This document shows positions 34,001 to 49,000 of a stretch of DNA of 64,000 nucleotides, piece by piece. The notes beneath the pieces were generated by a model. The model was not told the DNA's origin, searched no databases, and saw only the letters and a list, made by a program, of their open reading frames with translations. Both the position numbers and the translations under genes were made by a program. The stretch lies in NCBI GenBank assembly GCA_038503035.1, contig JAVSML010020761.1, positions 186,001 through 250,000 of the forward strand, read 5' to 3'. The stretch is from Crocodylus rhombifer. Its lineage: Eukaryota > Chordata > Crocodylia > Crocodylidae. How positions within the stretch are numbered: the stretch's first letter is position 1; each line of letters opens with the position of its first letter.

Positions 34001-37000
34001 CCCGCCTTCCCAGCCAAGGTATGGGAGAAGCAAAGCAGATGTGCTGCCCCCACTCATTGATATTTCTTGTGAAGAAGAATGGGAAGGCAGAGGTGGAAAG
34101 GAACTAAGTGCCTGCTCGGACAGAGTCAGGAAAATGTTCCTGGTATGCACCACGTCTGGTTATTCAGACTGGTTATTACACATTCATGGCACAGGCTCCA
34201 ATTGTAACATTTCCTATTCTCACTGCAATCCCGAGGGAGAATTTTGCTGTGCAGTGCAACCGGGCAAAGTCCTCTTGCGTTGTTTCTCTGTTTCGACAAG
34301 CCGGTGTATTCTGGCATGATGAGCTGAGCAGCAGGCCCAGAGCTTGGGCCTCACAGACTGTACGACCAGGAAGGGACTATGATGAACATCTGGCTTCACC
34401 TCTGGCCTGACACAGACCAAGGAACTTCACCACTTGATTCACACTACAGCAGGTTGCTTCAGAAAGACTTCCAGGCTTGACTGAAAGGCCTGAGTGAAGC
34501 AGCAGCCCCTGTTGTTGGTAAAATGTTTCAGATTGATTCCCTTTGCAGTGTTACCAAGACACATGGTACTCTTCTGCCAAATTTCACTTTCCAGTCACTC
34601 AACCTCAGATTGCTTTGGTTTGCTAAATTACAGAGCCTTTTTCTATCAGACATGTTCACATGCACTTCTAGATATCGTATGGCAGATCTGTATGGAGCAA
34701 GGAAGCATTTCTTCCGCAAGAGCAGGCTCCACAGCCAGATACAAGATAGCTGTGTTTGTATGGCTTGGCACTTGCATTAATTAGCTCTGCTGAGACACAG
34801 GATTGATTAGCTCCAGTTCAACACTGTGCGAACATGCCTGTCCTGTTTCTGGTTGAGAAACCAGCACATGCAGAGGTGGCTTGGGGCTGTCCCTGCAATG
34901 GTTGCCATGCTCCATGTAGACATGCTCCCACTTTGATAACAGGTGCCCTCATCCCTCTAAGGGTAATAATCTGGAACAGCTTCCAGCAGCAGCTCTGGGG
35001 GCTAAAGCCCTGGGGGTTTCAAGGTGGAGCTTTGTCAGCTCAGGGAAGGGATGCAGCTGGCTGCCTCTGTCAGGACTTCTGAGGTGCCCTTCTGAGCCAT
35101 TCACTTTGCCTTACTAATGAAGCAGTACTTAGGTGATAGTTATAGGAACAGAATCTGCTCTCCCTGCTTCCCCTTACTGACCATGACTTCAATTTTGAAT
35201 AATCTCAGACTAAATTATGATACTTAGGTTGCATTTGTTCCAAAGGCTGTCTGTTTCTAAAATTAGTGGATCAATCATTTGAGACAGAATTTCTTGTTTC
35301 AGACATTTTCACATTATTGAAATATCCCAATTCTGGCAGTTGTAAAACAGCGTATTAGCACCTACATAAACTGTAATTCCACGTGATGTGAAGACAATGA
35401 GTTATAACTCACCTTTCAAGCCCCGAAGACAGCTCCTCACTAAATTCTGAGCTTTCACTACTACCTAGAAAAGGATGAATACAGGTAAGTGAATTGGTTA
35501 AGGAAATTTAAAATCCAAGAACCTGGATTCCTTGGAAAATTATGCAGTTCCCACGCTATCATGTAATATTTGAGCTACGTCTTAGTGAATGCAAACTTTC
35601 AAGATGAAGATAAAATCTGACACAGGAAGAAGCTTGCAAGCTCCTTTCCATTTACAATGCAGTTTTGATGAACAAGGTGGCTGCTGCTGCTGTGTTTTAA
35701 ATATCAGAAATTTCAATACGTTCCTTTTTTACTTTTCCTTTCAGAACCTCCAAGCTGCCAGGAGACAAATCCAATCAGGCCTGCAAAGTGACTTTTGATA
35801 TTTTCAAGACCCCAACATGTAAACAAGCATTATAACGCAGTTCTAGGAGGCAAGACCACGGCTTTCTTTCTATCAGCTGGCAGAGTGTATAACGGGGAGG
35901 ATGCTCAAGCCATATGTACTTACTTGAGGCACTGCAAATTAGCCAGATCCCATTTACAGCTCTGGCCCCCTTAAATCACTCCTCTCTTGTACCTACCCTG
36001 GCAGAGCCCGGTGACTGAGATACATATACAGAAACAGGCCCCACCTGTCCATGGCTGAGCTGCTAATGTTTAGTATATTCCAGAAAATCTGTCTCTCCAC
36101 CCCACATTTATCTTTTGGTCAAGAACTTAGAAATAATTCTAGTTTCAAGATCTTATTGCTTGAGTGAAAGTCCTTCAGTCTCCTCTCTACTATACAGACA
36201 GGCTAGGTCACATAAGAAAGTGACTTTCTATCGCCAACCCTACAGATTATTTGTGATGCACTCACTACTGCAAGACCCTGCTGACACCACTCTCTCTCTT
36301 CTGCAGAGTCCTATTGACCCAGATAAAGTTTCACACCAGTCAGAGTTCCTTGCTACTAGCAAACCTGCAAGTGGAGGTAAGCAGAGTTTGATGATTTAGC
36401 CTCTGGCTGAAACAATACAGACTTCCAGTTTGATGTGGTCACGAGGTGGCTTGGCAAGTGAATCTGGGACTGTGCCCACCAACAGCAAGCTTAAACCTTC
36501 TGCAGCAGCACAGTGAAGAAGTCAGTTGAAAAAGAATAACTTTTCAGCTTCTGCTTCCACTGACTGTTCTCACAAACCTGAACTGGGACTCAACTAGCAG
36601 GCCATACTCATTAATGTAGACGAGATGAATTAGGGTGGATGTTAGATGCAAATTACTCTGAGGATGGTTCAGCACTGAACAGATCAGGGTGGGGTGGTGG
36701 GGAGTGCAGTCTCTCCCACGGGGGAAGTTTTTAAGAGAAGGTTAGACAAGGTTTTAGCCAGGGACAACCCTTCCCTGGGCAAGGGGTTGCATTAGATAGT
36801 TTCATTGTTTCTAGGGTCGGAAGGGACCTGAGCAGATCATCCAGTCCGACCCCCTGCCATGGCAGGAAAGAGTACTAGGGTCAAACAACCCCAGCAAGAT
36901 GTGCATCTAGCCTTCTCTTAAACACCCCCAGGGTAGGAGCCTGCACCACTTCTCTTGGAAGTTGGTTCCAGACCCTAGCCGCCCTGACCGTGAAGTCGTG

Positions 37001-40000
37001 CCTCCTGATATCTAGCCTAAACCTGCCCTCTGGCAGCTTGTGACCGTTATTCCTGGTCACTCCTGGCAGTGCTCGGGGAAACAGTGACTCCCCCAATGCC
37101 TGCTGGTCCCCCCTGGCTAATTTATAACAGGCCACTAGATCCCCCTCAGCCTTCTCTTGTGGAGGCTGAACAGGTTCAGGTCCCGCAGCCTCTCCTCGTA
37201 GGGCCTGCCCCGCTGCCCCCTGATCATACGAGTGGCCTCCTCTGGACCCTCTCCATGCTGGCCACATCCCTCATGAAGTGCGGCGCCCAGAACTGGACGC
37301 AGTCCTCCAGCTGCGGCCTGACCAGTGCCGCATAGAGGGGGAGGATCACCTCCCTGGCCCTGCTCGAGATGCATCTGTGGATGCAGGACAAGGTGCGGTT
37401 GGTCTTCCTGACCGCGTCCCCACACTGCCGGCCCATGTTCATCTTGGAGTCAATGATGACCCCCAGATCCCTTTCCGCCTCCGTGCTGACAAGAGGGGAG
37501 TTCCCCAACCTGTAGGTATGGTGCCAGTTGTTTCTCCCCAGGTGCATCACCTTGCACTTGTCTGTGTTGAATCCCATCCTAGTCTCGTCTGCCCACCCTT
37601 GTAACCTGTCTAGGTCCGATTGTATCCTGTTGCATCCTTCCAGTGTGCCCACATCCCCCCACATCTTAGTGTCATCAGCAAATTTGAACAGGGTGCTTTT
37701 TACCCCCTCATCCAAATCGCTGATGAAGATGTTGAACAGCACGGGCCCGAAGACGGAGCCCCGGGGGACCCCACTGCCCACGTCCTTCCAGGTTGAGAAG
37801 GACCCATCCACCACCACCCTCTGGGTGCGGCCCTCCACCCAGTTGGCGACCCATTTGGCTGTGTGGGTGTCTACACCACAGCCCCCCAGTTTCTTAATGA
37901 GATGACCTCTTGGCATTCCTTCCAGCCCCATTTGTCTGTGATTCTAAGGCTAGAAACAGGGACAAAGCTTTTTATTTTGGAATCCTACAGCCTGTTGTTT
38001 TTGTGAAATATCCCAATTAACACTTTGTCCCAGGACAACAGCAGCTAATTCCAGTTAACTGCCATTCAAGTTGAGTGTGTAAACGACTGTCCCACACCTG
38101 TTTTGATACTTGTCAGAGCTTGGGAGAATCAGCCTCAGGATAAACCCAATGTCAGTTTTTAGCTCAGCGCAGATGGCAGGCTTTGGAAGGCATGCTGGGT
38201 TGAGGGAGTAACTTCCTGAAAACTGCAAAGTTTAATAAACCCCAGGTTACCTTAACCATAAGAGCATCTCTTATCAATGCTGCTCTTTCCTCTTCTTTGC
38301 TGCAGTTTGCTCATGTGATGTTATTTCCTACCCCATCGTGCCTTCATTATAAGACAGACACAGGTAAACCTTACTTTGTTTTAATGAAGGCTAGCAAAAC
38401 TTGTTAATTTTACTCTACTTTCTAAGCAGGTCTTTCCAGTAGGGGCATTCCTTTTGCAAATACAGCTCTTGGGCTAATCCTCTTTTGGCTGATGAAGAGT
38501 GTTGGACATACACAGCCTGACCAAGGGCAGAACATCCTCCTGCCATCTCCATCCTGCTCTAGCAAAACCAGCGCGAGGGGTGAGGATAGACAGACACTAC
38601 ACAGAAGCTGAGCGTGCAACTGAGAAGCAGTTCAATCTACTGCACCGCCTGCCACAAAAGTACCGGTCTTGGCTCAAAAGCTTCTGTGCTTCTGCAGTGT
38701 GAGGGGCACCCTGAAGCCACAGACACACAGGAGCAGATAGTTCACCCCCGACATTGATCTTACCGATGGAAACGCCATTGGTGAAAACCGAGTTGAGCGT
38801 GTGGTTTCGGATGGGACTGTGGGACTCCAGGACACTGTCGTCCAGCAGGTGGCGCGGTTTCTCTGTCGGGAACGTCGCGCTTTTACTTTCAACTACGCTG
38901 AACTGACACATCATACTGGAAAATTGGAAGAGAAAAAGATGTGAATGCTCTTATGTAATCTGATAACATCCATTCACTCCTGCTTTTTCCACTCAGACTC
39001 TGTCTCACCACACAACGACCATAAACGTCAATAAGCTCTTAAGTAGCAGGCAGTAAAATGGGAGTTCTCACATTTTCCTACCACTTGTTCATATGCTGCT
39101 ACAAATACCTTGACAAAGCCTTGGATTTCAGTGGCCTATACAGTCAATAAAGGTACCTGTGCAGATGGGAATGCATGCCTTTGCTTTGTTTGGTCAGGCT
39201 ATTCACTGCCAGAAACTGTGTGATCTAGTGGTTACAGGCAGGTAAGGGCAGGAGACAAAGTGATCCTGAGCTAATCCATGGCTAAATGTTTCTCAGCTAA
39301 CCTAAACTAATGCACAGGCACAGTGGGACCTGGGGACCTCCTCTTTCTTAATCCATCCACTTGTGGTGTATGTGGGAACCTTCACTGAAAAGCAGATGTT
39401 GTCACCGAGCTGCAATTTCCTGGGCAAACGGTAAAGAAAGAACATCTCTCACCCATACTCTTCAGCTAATATAGTGCAAAAGGCCACAACTTTCCTCAAC
39501 ATCAGACTGTGATGTTGCCAAACAGACTGTGAATTTCCTTGGATGGCTTAGCTGAAAATCTGTTATGCACATCAGACACCCACCCAAGCCAAAGTGGAAA
39601 GGGTAAGAATGGCACTGCTGAGCTCTGCCAGCTTCTTCTGGCATTAGCAGAAGGCATAGCACTCATCCAGCAACAAACCAGTGTCAAGACATCTTTGGGG
39701 AAAACCCTGGAGCACACACGCAATGCCTCAATCCTCCTATGGCACTAGGAATGGGAAAGGGAGATAAGAAAGAAGCCATCTAAAATATCTACAAGCCATC
39801 AAGATCTTGGTTTGTTTGTTTGCTTGTTGGGGAAGGCTTGGGGGATTTTTTCCTCTCTAATGTAATGGATGGCCGGTGGCTGAGGCAGACTGGAGCACCC
39901 ACTTGTTTCCCAGACTGTGGCTCTTCCGATGTCTTGGTACAGGAGGAGTTGGAAGACTGGCTGCCACAGAGGCATCAGGACAAGTTGGTCTTCTATTGAA

Positions 40001-43000
40001 CCTCATGGTTGCTGACACCTCTAATGGACCTAAAAACAGAGATAAATTAATACTGAACTGATGCAAAGAACAGAAATTCCAGGACTGGCTTGTTTACTTT
40101 GGAGAAGGCTTGAAGACCTACCAGAGAGTCTCAGCAATAAGATAAGAGATGGTGAAGCAGCCACTGCTTAAACCTGGGAGTTGCAGACTTTGTAAGGCAG
40201 CTGCATTATGAAATAGCAGTTCTGACTCTGGGGTGCACCATCCATTTCCATTGAGGATCCATCCAATTAAAGCAAAATGGAAGTGGAAATCATTTCTCAA
40301 ACAATCCTGTACATATTCTGAGTGACAAACTCCCACAAAACGTCTTGGCCCCTTCACAACAGCTGGATTTGCCGAAACATAAAACATACAGCCTTAAAGC
40401 AGTTTGTACTTCGGGTGCAAGCAGGAATGTCTAACAACATATGTTCTGAGTTTGGTTCACAGCCCTGTTCAACTGTAAACAGTTTGCTCATATTGACTCA
40501 TAGCACAAGCATCTGAGGGAACGTGGGGACTTCTCATGTAGCTTACAGCCAGACAGATGTGTTACTTCTCAATTATCCGTAAGCTTTGGGGCTTGAGGAA
40601 GTCTTGCTGCTAATTATTTTCTCTCATATCCCAGATTTTATCTGGGTCCATGAAAGCCATAGTGACTTTGTCAAGCTGCTCTTGTCCCTGCTCCCAAGCC
40701 CTGTCTGCAAGCAGTCCTGGCTGGGCGGCAGGGAACACACAGCTTCTTCTCATGCCATTGGAGGTACATCAGTGGACTTGAGGCTGTTATTTGTTTCAAA
40801 GTAAACAGTTATACTTCACTCTTGAAATGTCCAATTGAACTTTAACACCAGTGACCAAGGCCAGTGAGAGCCCTGCTTGTCCCCAGATTCAGCACAGCTT
40901 GAGCAGCAACAGGACAAGCTTTCCCACTGGTTACCAGAGAGCTCTCCTTGGGGACACGAGAAGAGTTTAGCATCCACAGCCCTTTACTCCCTGCTCCTTC
41001 ACCAGAACGGCCCCAAAGGGGTCAGTAGCAATGGAGGTTTAATGATGTGAAAAGCCATGACCAACTCCCTCCCCTCCTCTAAAAAGAAACACCCAAAGCT
41101 TCGTGCCTCAGTGGGTGGCTGCTGGTTTAGGGACACGACTGTGAGATGCACAAGCTGGGAGTAGTGGGAATAGTTAGCAGCCATCAGAATCCACATAGGG
41201 GAGATCCTTTAAATGCTGCTCATCTTGTGAGATGGGTTTGGATAGAGGCTAGCACCAGGAACAGCCTTGCCTCTGCCTCAGCCCAGCCAGTAGCATACCT
41301 AGGGGTGGGCAAGAGGAGCACCAGCCCCGGGCACTGACTTAGGAGGGGCACCACAACTGTCCCACTGCTGTGGCACCTGCCCCCTGCAGCCACACAGCAC
41401 TGCTCTTGCACGGCAGCTGGTGCAGAGACATGGCACTGCTGCTGCTGCAAGAGCAAGAGCAAGCGCTGGGGTGGGCAGGGGCAGCTGGCAGGCCTCAGTA
41501 CGACTCCCACCCCCTGCTCCTGCTCCTGCAACCCAGGCACGCGGCCCCTCCTGCTCCCAGAAGTGCTCCCCCATCCCCGCAGGGTTTGCCCAAGGTGCAC
41601 ACCCTGCCATGGAGCCCAAGGCAGAACCTGCCCCACAGCACCCGTCCTGCTCTGACCAGAGGACTCACTGCACAGACTGCATGTGAGCCAACAGACTCCC
41701 TCAAGAAAGGGCAGACCCCTGCTCCCAGGAGCGAGCTGCTGAACAGACTCAAGGCACTCTCATAAGCAGACCAGAACCCCTGCCTGCCCATTTCCAGGCT
41801 GCTGCCTAAAGTTATGCCAAACTGGGGCAGTTCCCCAGGTGCACTCCTGGAAAAAGGTTACAGATACCTATATTCCTCCATATCTTAGACTTGAAGATGC
41901 CACCACGAGCTCAGCTGTTGGTAGATCTAACTGCATTGGCTGCAACCTGTCAGCAACAGGGACCTGTCCCTACAGTGGCCAATGTCAACTGCAGGCCACG
42001 TTCGATACTGGGGTTTAATGACCAAACGAAGGTGCCTCTGGACAAGTGAGCACTGCAGAAGGAGAAATATGGAACACAACAGAGAGGAACCGAACGAACC
42101 TTTCAGACAGATCATCTAGACCACTGTCCAGTGGGTGAACACAAACGAGAGATCTGCGTTTATCTGATTTTGTTTTCTATCTTTTCTCGTACAATCCAAA
42201 TGCTTTCTCTTTGCATTTGCTCCTGCTACAACCTGTTTGCCACGTCCCTGAGAACTGAAGGAACTTAACACCCAGCTGGGTGAGTCACTCTGGCACATCG
42301 TGTGGCTTCAGACAAGGTCTTCTGTGTAAAGATCAAACAAATCCCAGAAAATGCATTTTTAATCATTTCTTCATCCAGAATTTCAACCATAACCACATGT
42401 GTAAGAAAGGTAGATGGAAACGAGCTTTCTGAGGTTCTGCAGTATTTCAACTAAAGGTTGATGGGTTTGGGCTCCAAGACAACCAAGAATGCCTGCTCTG
42501 CTCCTGAAGTGCCATGGTCCCATGTTCATCATGTGTCACAGTAGCTGAGGACAGATGGGAATAGATAAAGTAGTACATGACAGCAGGGCCCGTGCCCTGG
42601 GCGGGTCAGCATGCTCAAAACTCTTTGAACAGATACTTGGCTGACAGGCAAGGGCCAGTAGGCTGCTAACACTCACGTATGTTTTGCTACGGCCTTTCAC
42701 ATGAAGGCTCTGTCAGGCTTTCCTGAAGTCAAAGCTGAAGCCAACAAGATTGTCCCAAAGGAGGCTCTGCATTGCTTAAAACTTTCTGATTTGAAAATTT
42801 CCCTCCACCCTCTTGTTGATGGCTTCACAAGAGAGCTGTGCACACATGCACACACAGATTTGCAGTGCTTTCCACCAGATGTTTCCAAATTATTGGCAAA
42901 TAAGAACATGCCTGAAAATTCTGAACTTTCCCACCTCTCCAATAGCCCTAGTCCCTGGGCTGGGCCCCAGCACAGAGACTCGAAGCCCTAGAGAAGAAGC

Positions 43001-46000
43001 CCTAACTTTTCTGAAGTTACAAGGACATTCAACTGAAGTGGGGTGGAGAAAAATGTCTCAGCATAATTTCTAAGCTTAACAGAGCTTCTCTCAGGTCACT
43101 ATCATGGCCTGTGAGGCACCAAAATCCCTACTGGTGTGTCCCTGTGCTGCACTGCAGGTTTGGTGACGGGCTTTTTCTTTCAGTTTTTCTGGTGTCGCCT
43201 GCAGTCTCATTCAACCTTTTCTTCAGTACCAGTAATTGGGTAGCACACTGAGAAAATCTGATGCCTGTCATCTGATTATATTAAATACTTACAAGTGTGT
43301 GAGCACAAAGACCACAGAGTGCTACTGAATAAACCATAACACATGGCTGAAACTAGAATTAGGGACCTCAGTACAAAGTCCCCAAATGTTACTGGAGTAC
43401 TAAACCAGAACTTCAGTACAGATATACTGGTATAATTGTTATTCTTTGCATTTATGGAAACTCATACACGTGGGGAAGAACAGAATTCAATGCCCACAAA
43501 CATGATAAGGCAATGCACGTAGACAAGTGAATATTTCTGTAACAAAAAATGGGTATGTCTTTTTTAGGTAAACCTTCTCTTTCTGTATACTACCGGCTGC
43601 CTGCTGCTTTCAACCAGGACACACTGAAAGCACACCGTCTCATGCAGCAGATCAGGCAGCAGACTGACTGGCTAAACAGCAGCTCTACGGAAAAGGACCT
43701 GGGGTTACAGGACAATAAGCTGAATACGAGCCAACCGTGTGCCCTTGTTGACAAGAAGGCTAATGGCATCTGGGCTGCCTTAGTAGGAGCACTGCCAGCA
43801 GGTCAAGGGAAGTGTTTCTTCCCCTCTAGTCAGCACTGGGGAGGCCACATCTGGAGCACTGTATCCAGCTGTGGGCCCCCCACTACATAAAGGATGTGGA
43901 CAAGTTGGAGAGAGTCCAGCAGAGTGCAACAAAAATGGCTGCGGGCATGGGGGACATGGCTGGTGAGGAGAGGCTGAGGGAACTGGGCTGACTGAGTCTG
44001 GAGAAGAGAAGCCTGAGGGGGATTGAATAGCAGCCTTCACCTCCCTGCAGGGAGGCTGCAAAGAGGATGGAGCTGGACCATTTTCAGTGGGGGCAGACGA
44101 CAGAACAAGGAGCAATGGGCTCAAGTTGCAGCAAGGGAAGTTGAGGTTGGATATTGGGAAAAACTCTCTCATGAGGAGGGTGGTGCAGCACTGGAACAGG
44201 CTCCCCAGAGAGGTGGTGCACTCTCCACCTGGGTAGACAAAGCCCTGGCTGGGATGATATCGCTGGGACTGGTCCTAATTTGAGCAGGGGGTCAGACTAG
44301 GTGTGACCTCCTGAGCTGCCTTCCAGCCTTAACTTTCTAAGATTCTACGAAAGAACAAGAACGTGAACAATCAACATTGAAAGATGCTTTGAAATAATGG
44401 TGCTTTTCTCCTGCAAGGGCCCGGACAAGGACTGAGCTACTTATTGTAACTATAACCAACTGATTAACTCTTATAGCTACCCCACTATTATTATGATAAT
44501 GGGAGGTACCTACAGAATATTTGGAAAAAAACAAGATGGTCCAGCAAATCTGCCCCTCAACATATATTAAAGTACAAAGTGACAACACAGTAGTTTATTG
44601 CCATAGGATTTTCACAAAAACTTAGATCTGATACATTTCCCTTTCAACCTGAGGAGCTAGCTATGTTTTATTTTCTGAGCATGAACAGATTTAGCTGCAG
44701 CCACAGTACAGCCATTCAACTGAGCTCAACATTTATGGCAAGTTTTCTAAGATCTCTGGAAATCATGACAGCTGAGGATGATGGCAAGTGATGGGGATTA
44801 GGAAATGAGTATGAAGCTCTTCACTTTAAGGCAGCAGTTTTAATTTGGCCACATGGTTCATAGCAAGTGACCAGTGTTGCTGTTTGATTGGTCTTGTGCA
44901 ATGAGATGATGGTCTAATGCCTGTTCCCCCAAATATGTCCACATCATGGTTGGTGTCTCTAAGGGCACCATTAGTAGAGGGGGTCTTGAATGCACAGGAA
45001 ACAACTTACTCTAGAAATAGGACAGGGAGGGGTGGGGAAGTCTAGGCAGCTGAATGAGCTGTAAAGGTATGAACAGACATCTCATCTGACTTGGGACCGA
45101 TTGGCCTGAGGTTTGACTCCGATCAAAATAGAAGTGACAAAGTCATTTTATGCAGTGCCCTTCAAAGCTGCATTGCTGCTGCTCTTTTGCCAGTGGGAGC
45201 GTATGGTCTAACAGACTTGTTCCTGGAATGAAGTGGAATAACTATACAGACGTACAACAGGATGTCCTGGGAAAAAGTACTAACATATCCCATCTGGCAT
45301 ACTTCAGAGGGACTTGAAGTGGGCAGGGGATGTGTACGTCTGTATGCTCTGGGGACATAGCTTCCTCTAGGGACAAATGCAATGTCTGTTTATTGTCTAA
45401 ATGTCCTGTGAACAAGCAGAGTTTTGTCACCAGCACCTTTTACCACCACTAGGCTAAATCAAGCATAAAAGAAAGTTGTGCCCATCTCACCAGCAAATTT
45501 GTCCAGGAACCACATGGGAGAGGCATTCCTTCTCTTCTCCTTACCGTAGGATTTGGATTGACAATTTAGAACCTTTTTGAGTAGATAGAGGTGGTTGAGT
45601 AGGCTCAAAAACAAAACAAAACTAGAAAATATTACTTTTTTGTGTTGACTGTAGCTAATAAGGCTCGTGGTATCAACCCACTGAGTACACATGTTCACAC
45701 TGCCACGTTGCTGATACTTTATACGGTGGCTAGAACGGCAACACTTGAAAATCAAATGCACATTGACTTGTCTCCTCGTATTCCATCTGTATAGAGGAAC
45801 ATACAAAAAGATATACTTTCAAAAATAGCCCATAACAAGCCTGTTTTGAATTTCTTCAGTAATTCAGAATGTATATATTAGATGTAATTGAAGCTATGAA
45901 GCCAGGAAAAGTTAAATTAACTCTCCTAACAGCATCGATTCCCTGTTTCGTGTGGTCTTTTATTTAGAAGGAATGTTTTCAGGAAAGTTTTCTGCTAACA

Positions 46001-49000
46001 CTACTGATCTCTATTCAAATGCAATTATTGACAAAAATAATACAAAGATGATTATCTGAAAGTATCCAATGACAGTAACACTGCAGGGCCAGATTCCCCA
46101 CCTGGTAACACATGACACCTATAGTGAAGATGCTTGTAAACAATAACCAAACTCATAAGGATGCAATTCCTCTACTTCTTTACGAAACCAGAGGCACCAA
46201 AACTAATGGAAGCTTTTGAGAATACTGACCCTAGATTTTAGAAATGGATAATGAGTTAAAATTTACACGTTTATTTGTGCCTCTACTAGCAAGAGTGAAA
46301 GCCAGAAACTTGCCTATGTTGCATGGCCGCTAGCACTGATAAAAATAGCAAAGTATATTCAGTAGCAATATGATTGGTATACCCTGTTGAATGTAAACTT
46401 TTTAACAGAACTGGAAACATGCAGAAGTCTAGGACATATCCAAAACACAAATTAAAGAATAAAATGCATCAACTCTAAACTGAAGCGAAATGCAACCTAC
46501 AATGATACCTTAAGAAAGAAAAACTCCCAAGAAACTAGATAATCATGTTAGAAATCAGAAGTTAAGAGTCTGCTCCATCTGATAAGAGTGTATCTGTATC
46601 TGTTATTTTTTAGCTGGGACATGATGGCAGCTCAGGGGCTAATTGGCCCCAAAAGAACGGTGCTTCTCAACCATTTCAGACTCGCAGTACCTCTTGCTAG
46701 ACTCAAGGCACCTCAGAATATGCCAGCTCTTAGCTTTCACTTGTTTTTTTGACTATGAAAAATAATAGAGCACTGCTGCTGAAAGAAGTCAGAACGATCG
46801 CAACTGGGCAGAATCACGTGTAGGTGTTTGCACATGTAAGAGCGATTTGGAACACAATTATCTGGGACACCTTAGAGGACTCGGACGTGTGCATAGATAA
46901 TGTCCCAGCAAGGTAAGGAAACTGAGGCAGGGAAATGCATACATTGTATAGAGTTTCATTTTTTTTTGTCTGGATCTACGCACCTCATTACCCTTGATGA
47001 CAGGTAGACAAGGCAAGAGCTCTGACAAAGGATGTGCTTAGGCCGCAGGGAACTCTGGGAAGTCAGCACTGGCCTGGCGGGGGGACCATGCAACAGCCTA
47101 CTCTGACCCAGGGAGACCGCAAGAAGACACAGCGCTAGGATGCTGGGACCCCAGAACAGCAGCTTGATGCGTGCTCCGTATCTGCCAGGGTGGTGTGTAA
47201 CACTGCTTCTCACAAAATTCCTGCCCTTAAATTTTGGTTGAGACCAAGTGATTTTTCCCCCTTGTTCCCCTTACATGAAGTCATCTGCTACTGAAAAGTT
47301 TCCTCTTTATTCTCCTTGGCTCCCATCCTAGTGCATACTGTTACCATGATTGCTATTCCATCATTATGCCTTTCAGGGGGACAAAGCACTTTTAGCAGGA
47401 TTTTCCAGTTACCTGGCAAGGAGGAAGGCAAGTTTGGTTTTCATTAGCATCATTGTCAAGACTATGCTGACATGTACAAGAAAATAAAGTATAAAAATAT
47501 TAAAACATTATTAAAAAAACTGTTTACATTGGGGAGCTTGAGACAAACTCAGTAAAATGCAATAAGTGCTGTTTAAAGGACTGTGGCAAGAACATTTGGA
47601 AAAGTTTACACGTATCTTCAGTATCCCAAAGGATCACATTGGTTTTTCCTTTGCATAATTTTTCCATGAATAATCTTTCAAATGTTATAAACGAATGTTA
47701 CTTTTCAACCCTTTATTAGAACATATGAATACTGAAGGTCTCTAACTTAAACAAGGAGCTCTAGTCCATTATTTTTCTTCCCTAAAATTCACAAATAATC
47801 CAGAAAAAGACTGAAAGGTGAGCTATAAGCCCTACACTGAAATAACAGGAACAGTGACAAAGTTTTTAAGAAAAGAAGGAAACTCTCAACTGCCATTTTC
47901 AGCATATGTTTAAGAAATAACATTGATATGTACCAACTCTGTTTGCTAAAACTTAGTGTTGACGTTCAAAACTACACAGGTCTAGGCAAAATTTGGCAGT
48001 GAATATTGACTCTTCAGTTGCAACTACAGCAAAAGCCAATGGACTACAGGCAAAACTTTCCAATATGGATCAAGGAATAGCTACAAAGCAGACTACAAGT
48101 AATAAATATATTAAAATGGAAAAATGTCAAAGATGGCACAAAAAGGTTAGTTGCCAAGGGTAAGTTATCAAAAACAAAACAAAAGAAGACTGCCATCCCT
48201 CCCAAAAGTTTTTCTTATTCCAAGATTTGTTAAATCCTGCTAAAGCATATGACAACCAAAGGGCCAGTAAGTTATGCCTATTCTTTTGTACAGACCAAAC
48301 CAAGATGAAAACAAATATTCACAATAAACTGTAGATTAAAAAGGCATATTTTGTTAGCCTCTTCTGAACTGCCTGCTTCATCCTAGAGGTAGCATGTAAG
48401 AGATCCGTGACAGAGGATGGGTGAAGAAAAATTCTGTTGACATCCGAGTCAGATGGCGGTGATGGTTTTTTTTTAAAAGTTATGTGATGTCCTCATTATA
48501 CAGGGAACAAAGAAGGAATTATTGTTCTTTTCCCCATGAGATCTCTCTTATTCCAATCAATGGAAATCCGGTATAGGACAAAAAACAGTAGGAACAAATC
48601 AAATGCCATGAATCATTTGGAAATTTTCCTTACTATTTGTTTTTCCTCTAGGGATAGCAACTGCTATACACAGGATCTGAGCCTAGTCTCTTACTTCAAC
48701 TTAAGAGTGTGGCAAATACTACAGGATGCAGGTGATGATGCAATTAATATATCAGTTTGCTATAATACTTCCATTTTTGACATCCTAAACTTCAATGGTT
48801 CCTCAGCTTTTTAAATTTTTTTCATCTGAAGCAGAATAGGCTTGAACTCTCTCTTTCCAGCATCACAATGCAAATAGTTTAGTTTCCCAGTGCAGTTCTG
48901 CTCTTTCTTGTCTGACCCCTTTTCTCACAGGCAGTCTAGTGGATCCAATTTTATCTCATGCATCCTGCTTCTAATCTATTCTAATCTATTGTTATTGGGT

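Larger units (their letters stand above)
31056..38763 (-). other. RALGPS1: RALGPS1 introns flanking the 52-nt exon
   Basis: Introns 31056-35412 and 35465-38763. Region 31056-34000 is AT-rich without recognised elements. The second intron carries the nested CR1 pair at 36700-37950, described separately. Confidence 0.7.

Noticed and set aside
41220..41791. Gln/Leu/Ala-rich overlapping ORFs in the large intron
   Set aside because: CTG/CAG-rich composition opens several frames on both strands; looks like a GC-rich dispersed repeat.
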